36,719 nucleotides of DNA, from positions 1 to 36,719 of the forward strand of contig JZRA01000081.1 of assembly GCA_001567485.1 (NCBI GenBank), in the 5' to 3' direction. The position numbers and the translations under genes were made by a program. This document shows, one piece after another, positions 24,270-31,617 of this stretch (its first letter is position 1; every line of letters starts with the position of its first letter). The notes below the pieces were generated by a model. That model was not told the origin of the DNA. It ran no database searches and worked only from the letters and a program-made list of their open reading frames with translations. The DNA comes from Chloroflexi bacterium OLB13. GTDB lineage: Bacteria > Chloroflexota > Anaerolineae > Aggregatilineales > Phototrophicaceae.

Positions 24270-27209
24270 ATGGCTTCGGCGACTCAGATCATCCTCCGGC
24301 GGCGGGCGCGTAAGGCCCGGCGCGCCGCACAATCGACACGCACGCGCATCTGGGCCGGTATCTGGCTGACGGTCGCGCTGGTGGTGGTCGTCGTGCCGCT
24401 GTCGATCCTCATCGGCGGCGCTGCATACGTCTATTTCAACGCTATCGACGGGCTGCCCTCGCCCGTCGAGACGACGTTCTTGGAGAGCGATGGTATCACG
24501 CGGCTGACGGACAGCACCGGACGCACCACGCTGTTCACCGTCAGCGATCCGCTCGGCAGCGCGCGCGAGTGGATCCGGCTCGATTCGCTGCCGCCGTTCG
24601 TGCTGGACGCCACGCTGATCGTGGAAGACCCGGCGTTTCTCGAAACGACGCAGTTCAACCTCGCCGCAACGGTGGCGCTGTTGTGGCAGAACATCATGGA
24701 CGGCCCGATCGAGCTTTCAACGTCGCTCACGTCGCGGCTGGTTCGCAACGTCGTCGCGCCGCTGCCTGAACAGCCCAGCGCCGCCGATGTCAGCCGCGAG
24801 ATCGCGCTCGTCGCCGAGATCAACCGGCGCTACTCTCCGCGCGAGGTGCTGGAGTGGCATCTCAATACCAACTACTACGGCAGCGAAGCGTATGGCATCG
24901 AGGCTGCCGCGCAGGTGTATCTCGGCAAGCCGGCGTCTGCGCTGTCGCTCGATGAAGCGGCGCTGCTGGCGAGCATCGCCACGGCGCCCCAGTTCAACCC
25001 GTTCAACGACGAGCAGGCCGCGCGCGGCCGACAGGCCGACACCCTGCGCCGCATGCTCACGTCCGGCCTCATCACACAGGCGGAATTCGACGCGGCCAGC
25101 CGGCTGGTCACGCCGCTGCACCCCGGCGCCAGCCAAGCCCCCGATTACGCGCCCGAATACAGCCTCTATGCGCGCCGCCAGACCGAGCAGATCCTCAACG
25201 CGCTGGGGCTGGACGGCGGGCGCATGGTGTCACGCGGCGGCTTGACCGTCACGACGGCGCTCGACCTCGGCTTGCAGCGGCAGGCCGATTGTGCGTTGAA
25301 CAACCACCTCGCCGTGCTGCGCGGTGAGACGCCGATCTGGCGCGCGGCGGACGGATCGCCGTGCGAGGCCGAAGCGACCCTCGCGCATATCGCCCCGCTT
25401 GACGGCGACGTGCCGGACACCGGCTCCATTGTGATTATCGACGTCGAAACCGGCCGCCTGCTGGCGATGTCCGGGCAGGCTTCTCGCGCCGGCGCTCAAC
25501 CGGGTCAGACACTCGCCCCGTTCGTCGTGTTCGAGGGGTTCCGCGAGCGCCAGCAGAACACGCAGTACACGCCGGCCACCATGCTGCTCGACATCCCGCG
25601 CCGTTTCCCCGGCGCCAGCGAGGGCATGATCTATCAGCCGGCCAACGCCGACGGCACGTTCTCCGGCCCGATCAGCCTGCGCGAAGCGGCCGCCACCAAC
25701 CGCCTGCCGCCGCTGGTGCAGATCGCCGACAACCACGGCATGTCCAGCATTCTGCGCACCGCCCGCCGGCTGGGCATCAACACGCTCAACGACGATCTGT
25801 ACGACCTGAGTTTGCTCGAACGCGGCGGCCAAGTCGCGCCGTTGGACATGGCGTATGCCTACAGCGTGCTGAGCGCGCTCGGCGATATGTACGGGGTGCC
25901 GGTCACGCCCCGGTCGGCCGGCGCGCGCAACCGGGATCCGGTCGCGGTGACGCGTATCGTGGACGCCGAAGGGCGCGTGTTGTGGGACTACGAAGCCGAC
26001 GCGTGGCGCGTCAACATCTTCAGCGACGCGCCGGAACTGGGCTATCTCGTCACCAGCGTATTCAGCGACCCGATCATCAAGGCGCAGAAGTACGGCACGC
26101 AGAGCCTGCTTGCGCCGCCGCGCCCCACCGCGCTGATCAACACTATCACCAGCGACCGGCGCGACGATTGGACGGTCGGGACGACTCCACAGTACAGCAT
26201 CGCCGTGCATCTGACACGCAGCGACGGCGCGCCGATGGGCTTCAAAGCCGACTCTACCGACGGCTCGACGGCGCTCTACCGTGCGATCAGCGAGCGCGTG
26301 CATGCCGGACAGCCCGCCTCCGACTGGGGACGCCCGGCCAACATCATCGAACTCGCCGTGTGTCAGCGCAGCGGCCTGCTGCCGAACGGCGCCTGTCCCA
26401 CCCGCCGCGAAATCTTCATCGCTGGCATTCAGCCGTTCACACAGGACACGTACTGGCAGGCGATCGAACTCAACAGCCAGACCTTGCAGCGCGCGACCGC
26501 CAACACGCCGGCCGGCCGCCGCATCACCGAGACGTACTTCATCCCGCCTGACGAGGCGCTCGACTGGTGGCGCGCTAACCGCCAGCCCCTGCCGCCCGAA
26601 GATTACGATACCCTCACCCGCGCCGCCGACTCGCCGTTCACCGCGACAACCATCTCGCGCCCTGAGGCGTTGGCGTGGCTGCGCGGGTTGGTCGACGTGC
26701 GCGGCGCCGTACCGGCCGACCTGCGCTCGTATCAGCTCGCGTTCGGCGCGGGGATCAACCCGACCGAGTGGGTGAGCATCGGCGGCTTGCAGACCGAACC
26801 GCCGCAAGATGGCGCGTTGGGACGGTGGGACACGACCGGCCTCGACGGCGTCTACACGCTCGAACTGACCGCCGTCCGCACCGACGGCACGCGCGAGCGC
26901 AGCGTCGTGCAGGTGCGCGTCGACAACATCCCGCCCACCGTCGTGCTCAACGCCGGCGAGCCGGGCAAGGTGTACCGCTTCCCAAGCGAGGAGGCCATCC
27001 CGATCAGCGTGATCGTGGCCGACAACCTCGCGCTCGACCGCGTCGAGATCTACAACGAAGGCCGCCTCGTCGCCACGCTGCGCGAAGGGCCGTTCACCTA
27101 TCATCACCCGATCACAGCGGTCGGCGTCGAGACGTTCGAGGCGGTCGCGTTCGACGCCGCCGGCAGCTCGAACACCAGCACCGTGCTTACTGTGGAGGTC
27201 GCGCGCTGA
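24270..27209 (+). CDS. Class A penicillin-binding-protein homologue with degenerate transpeptidase active site
   Basis: 979 residues with PBP1 architecture. A basic N-terminus and one membrane helix (about 28-57) precede a GT51 domain (about 90-290). GT51 keeps Glu119 (LIVEDPAF), Glu177 (SREIALVAE) and the block YSPREVLEWHLNTNYYGSEAYGIEAAAQVYLGK, but the GGSTITQQL motif reads LSTSLTSRL. In the transpeptidase domain (about 320-700) SxxK is QTLA (413-416, in PGQTLAPFV), SxN is ATN (475-477) and KTG is NTI (624-626, before TSDRRDDWTVG). All three penicillin-binding motifs have thus lost catalytic residues. An Ig-like domain ends the protein (from about 888, IPPTVVLNAGEPG). I infer a cell-envelope protein without transpeptidase activity, with glycosyltransferase activity doubtful. 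It is the first gene of a plus-strand run; TATACT at 24229-24234 may be its -10. Confidence 0.88.
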   Translation: MASATQIILRRRARKARRAAQSTRTRIWAGIWLTVALVVVVVPLSILIGGAAYVYFNAIDGLPSPVETTFLESDGITRLTDSTGRTTLFTVSDPLGSAREWIRLDSLPPFVLDATLIVEDPAFLETTQFNLAATVALLWQNIMDGPIELSTSLTSRLVRNVVAPLPEQPSAADVSREIALVAEINRRYSPREVLEWHLNTNYYGSEAYGIEAAAQVYLGKPASALSLDEAALLASIATAPQFNPFNDEQAARGRQADTLRRMLTSGLITQAEFDAASRLVTPLHPGASQAPDYAPEYSLYARRQTEQILNALGLDGGRMVSRGGLTVTTALDLGLQRQADCALNNHLAVLRGETPIWRAADGSPCEAEATLAHIAPLDGDVPDTGSIVIIDVETGRLLAMSGQASRAGAQPGQTLAPFVVFEGFRERQQNTQYTPATMLLDIPRRFPGASEGMIYQPANADGTFSGPISLREAAATNRLPPLVQIADNHGMSSILRTARRLGINTLNDDLYDLSLLERGGQVAPLDMAYAYSVLSALGDMYGVPVTPRSAGARNRDPVAVTRIVDAEGRVLWDYEADAWRVNIFSDAPELGYLVTSVFSDPIIKAQKYGTQSLLAPPRPTALINTITSDRRDDWTVGTTPQYSIAVHLTRSDGAPMGFKADSTDGSTALYRAISERVHAGQPASDWGRPANIIELAVCQRSGLLPNGACPTRREIFIAGIQPFTQDTYWQAIELNSQTLQRATANTPAGRRITETYFIPPDEALDWWRANRQPLPPEDYDTLTRAADSPFTATTISRPEALAWLRGLVDVRGAVPADLRSYQLAFGAGINPTEWVSIGGLQTEPPQDGALGRWDTTGLDGVYTLELTAVRTDGTRERSVVQVRVDNIPPTVVLNAGEPGKVYRFPSEEAIPISVIVADNLALDRVEIYNEGRLVATLREGPFTYHHPITAVGVETFEAVAFDAAGSSNTSTVLTVEVAR

Positions 27210-27571
27210 TGCCCCGCCGCCGTCGTCGTCACTATCAACGTTCGCAGCATGTGTTCGCCTCGCGTGCGGCGATCACGCGCTTCTGCCATCGCTGGGGAAT
27301 CACAAGGCTGCAGATGTTCGGATCGGCCCTGCGCGACGACTTCCGCCCCGACAGCGACATCGACATGGTCGCCACGTTCGAGCCGGACACGCAGCACACC
27401 CTGCTCGATCTGGTGCGCATGGAGCGCGAGCTGGGCAGTCTCTACGGCGGGCGCACGATCGATCTGGGCGAGTACGACGCGGTGCAGAACGATCACAACG
27501 ACCTGCGCCGTGAATCAATCCTCAATACACTCGAGACGATCTATGAAGAACGACGTGGTGAATCTGATTGA
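27209..27571 (+). CDS. Minimal nucleotidyltransferase (MntA-like)
   Basis: 120 residues from an ATG that overlaps the PBP-like stop as TGATG, so translation is likely coupled. The nucleotidyltransferase motif is complete: MFGSALRDDFRPDSDIDMV, that is GS-x10-DxD, with a third Asp in RTIDLGEYD. A basic N-terminal tail (MPRRRRRHYQRSQ) is present. MNT proteins next to HEPN proteins act as antitoxins; in the studied MntA-HepT systems MNT adds AMP units to the HEPN toxin. The order here is MNT first, then HEPN. Confidence 0.88.
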   Translation: MPRRRRRHYQRSQHVFASRAAITRFCHRWGITRLQMFGSALRDDFRPDSDIDMVATFEPDTQHTLLDLVRMERELGSLYGGRTIDLGEYDAVQNDHNDLRRESILNTLETIYEERRGESD

Positions 27572-27893
27572 CATGAAATTCGCCTGTGAGCGGATCCGGA
27601 CGATTGTCGACGGCGTGGACATCGACGACTTTGTGTTGGACGAGCAGGCCACCTACGCCGTGTCGTTTGAACTGCTGGCGCTCGGCGAGGCGTCCAAGCA
27701 CGTCTACAGCAGCACCCGGCACGATCTGGACGACATCCCGTGGCAGGACTTGCGCCTGATGCGTAACATGCTGGCGCACGAGCATTTCACGATCAACCCG
27801 CGCACGTTGTATCGCACCGCCGTTCACGATGTCCCGGCTATCGAAAAGGCGCTCGACGATTATCTCAGCCGCTACCGGCTCGACAGGGCATAG
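27543..27893 (+). CDS. HEPN-domain protein (HepT/DUF86 family), putative RNase toxin
   Basis: 116 residues; the start at 27543 overlaps the MNT gene by 29 bp and gives the usual family opening (MKNDVVNLIDMKFACERI). A second ATG at 27573 lies one base past the MNT stop. The family features are DDFVLDEQATYAVSFELLALGEASKHV and the HEPN RNase motif R-x4-H in LMRNMLAHEHFTIN. In HepT the motif is RX4HXY, with the Tyr as AMPylation target; here the Tyr position is His. Together with the MNT gene it looks like a type VII toxin-antitoxin pair, with that unusual substitution. Confidence 0.87.
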   Translation: MKNDVVNLIDMKFACERIRTIVDGVDIDDFVLDEQATYAVSFELLALGEASKHVYSSTRHDLDDIPWQDLRLMRNMLAHEHFTINPRTLYRTAVHDVPAIEKALDDYLSRYRLDRA

Positions 27894-27922
27894 CGCGTGC
27901 GCATCACACACGGACAAACCTC

Positions 27923-29863
27923 ATGCACATCGGCGTAGACATCGGCGGGACGTTCACCGACATCGTCGTCCTCGAAGACGGCGCACTGCGGATTCATAAA
28001 CTGAGCAGCACGCCGGACGACCCCTCACGTGGTATGCTGGCGGGCATCGCCGACGTCACCGGCGGCGACATGAGCGCCGTCGAAAGCGTCGCCCATGGAT
28101 CGACCGTCGCCACTAACGCGATCCTCGAACGCAAGGGCGCTCAGGCGGCGTTTCTCGTCACAGCCGGCTTCCGCGACCTGCTCGAAATCGGCCGGCAGGA
28201 ACGGCCCGACCTGTACGCGCTGCATCCGGTCATCCCGCCGCCGCTGATCCCGCGCGAGCGTGCCTTCGAGGTCGTCGAACGGCTTGACTACACGGGGGAC
28301 GTGCTGATCCCGCTGGACGTGGACGCGCTCGACCGCGTGATCGATCAGCTCGCCGCGCTCAAGGTCGAGGCTGTCGCCGTCTGTCTGCTGCACAGCTTCG
28401 TCAACCCGGCGCATGAGCAAACGGTCGGCGGCCGGCTGCGCGCCGCGTTCGGGGAGTCGTTCCCGGTGGCGCTGTCGAGCGACGTGCTGCGCGAGTTCCG
28501 CGAATACGAGCGCGCCAGCACGACCGTCATGGAGGCGTATGTCCGGCCCGTGATGTCGCGCTATGTGCAGGCGCTGGTGAACGCGATCCCCGCCCCGCTG
28601 CGCGTGATGCGCTCCGACGGCGGGGTGATGAGCGCGGCGCGCGTCTCGACCGAGGCGGTGCAAACCGCGCTCAGCGGGCCGGCCGCCGGCGTGATCGGCG
28701 CGCTGCACTTGGCGAAACTGCGCCACATCGCGGACATCATCACGCTCGACATGGGCGGCACCTCGACCGACGTGGCGCTGTGCCCCGGTGATGTGCAGCT
28801 TCGCCGCGACGCGCAAATTGACGGCCTGCCGCTGCAAATCCCGATGCTCGACATCGAGACGGTGGGCGCGGGGGGCGGGTCGATCGCGCGGCTTGACGCC
28901 GGCGGCGCGCTGCGCGTCGGGCCGGAGTCGGCGGGGGCGCAGCCCGGCCCTGTGTGTTATGGACGCGGCGGCACGCTCCCCACCGTCACCGATGCCAACG
29001 TCGTGCTGGGCCGCATCGACCCGGCGCGCTTCCTCGGCGGGCAGATGCGCATCGACGCGAACACCGCCCGCCACGCGCTGGCCGAACTCGGCGCGCAGTT
29101 CGGGCGCACCGCCGAGGACGCCGCGCTCGGTGTGATCGAGGTCGCCAACGCCAACATCGAACGCGCGGTGCGGCGGGTGAGCGTAGCGCGCGGGCATGAC
29201 CCACGCCGGTTCGCGCTGATGGCGTTCGGCGGGGCCGGCGGCTTGCATGCCTGCGAGATCGCCGAACGGTTGGGCATTCGCCGCGTGATGATCCCGCCCA
29301 GCCCCGGCGTGCTGTGCGCGCTCGGCCTGCTGTTGGCCCGCATCGAAGTCACCCGTGCGCGCTCGGTGATGGAGCCGGTCGTGGCGGGACAGCCATTGGT
29401 TGAGTCGGACGCGACGGCGCGCGACGCGGTGCAGGCGTGCATCGCTGAACTTCAGAAGGAACGGATCGCCCCGGAGCGCATCCAGCACGAAGTCACCGCC
29501 GAGATGCACTACCTCGGTCAAGCCTACGAACTGAGCGTGCCGTTCACGGCGGATGGCACGGCGCTGGCCGAACGCTTCCATGACGCCCACCGCGCCGCTT
29601 ACGGGCACGCGTTCCCCAACCGCCCGTGTCAGGTCGTCACCGTGCGGGCGCGTGGCATCGGCGCAATCGACGCGCCGGAGTTCGCGTGGCAGCAGCCTGT
29701 CCCGCGCGACCTCGACGGCGGCGTCTACGAGCGCGCCGAACTCACGCCCGGATCCCGCTTCGACGGCCCCGCGCTGGTCGCGCAGCTTGACGCGACGACC
29801 TACGTCCCTGCCGGTTGGCGCGCCACCGTCGATGGTTACGGTCTGCTGTTCCTCGAACGCTGA
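27923..29863 (+). CDS. hyuA: Hydantoinase/oxoprolinase subunit A (HyuA-like)
   Basis: 646 residues with the ASKHA-type fold of N-methylhydantoinase A/5-oxoprolinase: the N-terminal HIGVDIGGTFTDIVVLEDG phosphate-binding loop, HGSTVATNAILERKGAQAAFLVTAGFRDLLEIGRQ, the central DIITLDMGGTSTDVALC, METVGAGGGSIA-like ETVGAGGGSIARLD, and LMAFGGAGGLHACEIAERLGIRRVMIPPSPGVLCALGLL. The family performs ATP-dependent ring opening of hydantoins or 5-oxoproline and generally needs a HyuB partner. No hyuB follows; the next gene is on the other strand. It is 29 bp downstream of the HEPN gene and has no strong ribosome binding site. Confidence 0.9.
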   Translation: MHIGVDIGGTFTDIVVLEDGALRIHKLSSTPDDPSRGMLAGIADVTGGDMSAVESVAHGSTVATNAILERKGAQAAFLVTAGFRDLLEIGRQERPDLYALHPVIPPPLIPRERAFEVVERLDYTGDVLIPLDVDALDRVIDQLAALKVEAVAVCLLHSFVNPAHEQTVGGRLRAAFGESFPVALSSDVLREFREYERASTTVMEAYVRPVMSRYVQALVNAIPAPLRVMRSDGGVMSAARVSTEAVQTALSGPAAGVIGALHLAKLRHIADIITLDMGGTSTDVALCPGDVQLRRDAQIDGLPLQIPMLDIETVGAGGGSIARLDAGGALRVGPESAGAQPGPVCYGRGGTLPTVTDANVVLGRIDPARFLGGQMRIDANTARHALAELGAQFGRTAEDAALGVIEVANANIERAVRRVSVARGHDPRRFALMAFGGAGGLHACEIAERLGIRRVMIPPSPGVLCALGLLLARIEVTRARSVMEPVVAGQPLVESDATARDAVQACIAELQKERIAPERIQHEVTAEMHYLGQAYELSVPFTADGTALAERFHDAHRAAYGHAFPNRPCQVVTVRARGIGAIDAPEFAWQQPVPRDLDGGVYERAELTPGSRFDGPALVAQLDATTYVPAGWRATVDGYGLLFLER

Positions 29864-30248
29864 ACGAAACGCAGGACGCGTCGGACGCAGAGGCATAAAG
29901 CACGAAGTAGAAAGTGATGAGTGATGAGTGATGAGTGACTACCAGCCTTCACCGCTCGTGGAACCCTCTGAGGCGGAAGATTGAGTCTGCTGACTTTCGA
30001 TAACCTACTTTAAGCGAACGCAGGAAAATGATTGAACCGCAAAGGGGCGGCCCGCCGCGTCCGAAATCACGAAACCGGTTTGTGGGCGTCCGCTAAGCCG
30101 GTGTTCGTAAGTCGAGAGATTCGGTCTCCCATCTTGCAGCGTTAGTCGAGCTATACGGCGCGGCGTTTTCTCATCACTCATCACTTTCAACTTCGCGCTC
30201 AGGGGGTGAGGGCGGCTTTCTCGTGTCCCTCATCCCCTTGCCTTTTCG
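29864..30248. repeat. Non-coding spacer with dispersed repeats, downstream of hyuA
   Basis: No gene is supported in this 385-bp gap. It contains GTGATGAGTGATGAGTGATG (from about 29915) and the inverted counterpart CTCATCACTCATCAC (30171-30185). It also has TGATTGAACCGCAAAGGGG (from 30031), which recalls the ATTGAACCACAGAGG copy near 5968. Near the end an imperfect hairpin, GGGGGTGAGGG against CCCTCATCCCC (about 30201-30238), sits just past the end of the terminase gene. Confidence 0.65.
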
Positions 30249-31439
30249 CTACGCAAAGCCGATCCCCACGGTGGACGCGCGCGCCCCGTGCCACGCCAGC
30301 GCCAGCGCGATCACCGTGTCATCGTGCAGGCCGGCGGGCGCGCTGTAGCGATACCCGCCCAGCGGCATCGGATCGACCCGAAACGCGTTCAGCTCGGACA
30401 GCAGCACCGGATCAGGCAGCAGCGCCAACTCGCCGTGTTCGAGCGCCAGCGCGAGCTTGTCGATCAGCACCGGCTTGCTGCGCGCCGTCGTTTGGAATGC
30501 GCATACAGGCACGCCGTCGGCGATCAGCGCCTCGATGTTGACGTCACCCGCCGCGTTGGCCTCCGCCCACACGACCTGCGCGTTCCAACGACGCGCCAGA
30601 TCAGCGATGCGCCGGCGCGTCTCGGCCCAGCTCAAGCCGTTGAAGCGGTCAAGCGCGAGCATCACGCCGCGATTGGCGTCGATCACCGCGCATACCGTGT
30701 AGTCGACCGACTTGCCCCAGTCGACGCCGATCACCACGCGCTGATCGGCGTGCGGCACGGCGTCGGCGGGCGCGGTGGCGCGCAGATCGACATCGCGGAA
30801 CACCTGCCCGGCGCTGTCGACGAACTCGGCCAGAATCTCCGCGCGGTAAACGATGTCGGGCAGCGTCGCGCGCAGCGCCTCCAGCTCGGCACGATCCAGC
30901 CGCGGGTTATCGTGGCTGGGATGATGAAATGCGGCCCACTCCGGCTGCTGCGGATCAAGCCCCAGCGCGTACAGGTGATAGAAGTGGTTACGTCCGTTGG
31001 GCGACGACAGAAACGCCGCGCCGCCGCGCCGGTCGATCAGCATGGGCCGCACGACCTCCGGCCACAGGTCGGCAGGCAGAAAGGCGGCCTCGTCCAGCAC
31101 GGCGTAGTCCAGCCCCGCGCCGCGCAGGAAGTCGGGAGTCATCCCGCTGCGCACGGCGACGACACCGCCGCCTTCGAGGTCGATTCGCCGCTCGACGGTG
31201 GTCACGGTCGGCTTGAGGGGCGCGAGTACCTGCCGCAGATCGCGCCACACCTGTCCCGCCATGCCATACGTCGGGCTGATCCACCATGTGACGCCGCCGT
31301 TAGTGGCGTGGTGGAGCAGCAGCTGCTTGCCCAGCTCGGTCTTACCGAAGCGCCGGCCGCAGGCGATCACTTTGAAGCGCGCGGGATGCGCATAGATCGC
31401 CGCCTGCGCCGGATGCAGAGGCGGCAGTTTCAGAGTCAT
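30249..31439 (-). CDS. Phage terminase large subunit (TerL)-like protein, orphan
   Basis: 396 residues from the ATG at 31439 (AAAGG 7 bp upstream); the longer frame to 31565 crosses repeat DNA. The ATPase part has Walker A CGRRFGKTELG (27-37) and Walker B YAVLDEAAF (112-120) followed by FLSSPNGRNHFYHLY. The nuclease part has RNase H-like acidic motifs VVIGVDWGKSVDYT, VVWAEANAAGD and GLHDDTVIALALA. In phages TerL packages DNA into capsids. No portal, capsid or tail gene occurs in the window, so it is a relic, a gene-transfer-agent-like piece or a domesticated enzyme; all motifs are intact. Repeats flank it on both sides. Confidence 0.85.
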   Translation of the reverse strand: MTLKLPPLHPAQAAIYAHPARFKVIACGRRFGKTELGKQLLLHHATNGGVTWWISPTYGMAGQVWRDLRQVLAPLKPTVTTVERRIDLEGGGVVAVRSGMTPDFLRGAGLDYAVLDEAAFLPADLWPEVVRPMLIDRRGGAAFLSSPNGRNHFYHLYALGLDPQQPEWAAFHHPSHDNPRLDRAELEALRATLPDIVYRAEILAEFVDSAGQVFRDVDLRATAPADAVPHADQRVVIGVDWGKSVDYTVCAVIDANRGVMLALDRFNGLSWAETRRRIADLARRWNAQVVWAEANAAGDVNIEALIADGVPVCAFQTTARSKPVLIDKLALALEHGELALLPDPVLLSELNAFRVDPMPLGGYRYSAPAGLHDDTVIALALAWHGARASTVGIGFA

Positions 31440-31617
31440 GGACGACCTTTCTGAACGACGGAGGAAATCTTTGAGTGATGCGTGATGCGTGATGAGTCGT
31501 GAGGAAAGGGCAAAAGCGGGCACAGAGCAAAACGAGCACGCCGAGGAATTTTCACGCTCCCGCACACGCGCATCGTTCTTCCCCCGTGTGGGAGAGAGGG
31601 CTGGGGGACGAGGGGAA
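31440..31617. repeat. Repeat-bearing spacer between terminase and histidine kinase genes
   Basis: It contains GAGTGATGCGTGATGCGTGA and GTGATGAGTCGTGAGG (about 31470-31505), facing opposite to the copy at 30171. At 31573-31615 is a copy of the TCGTTCT...GTGGGAGAG...GGGCTGGGGG...GAGGGG element also seen at 5852-5894, directly before the kinase stop codon. No gene is supported. Confidence 0.65.

Noticed and set aside
25230..27107. 625-codon minus-strand open frame
   Set aside because: Antisense to the PBP-like gene, rich in Arg/Ala/Gly/His with no domain; a composition artefact.
28025..29896. 623-codon minus-strand open frame
   Set aside because: Antisense to the hydantoinase A gene, which has clear family motifs; a composition artefact.
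29914..29938. TGATGAG array considered as a CRISPR or microsatellite-type array
   Set aside because: The units are 7 bp without unique spacers and no cas genes are present, so it is not CRISPR.
30005..30190. 61-codon minus-strand open frame in the repeat-rich gap
   Set aside because: It starts inside the TGATGAG repeat, has no ribosome binding site and resembles nothing.
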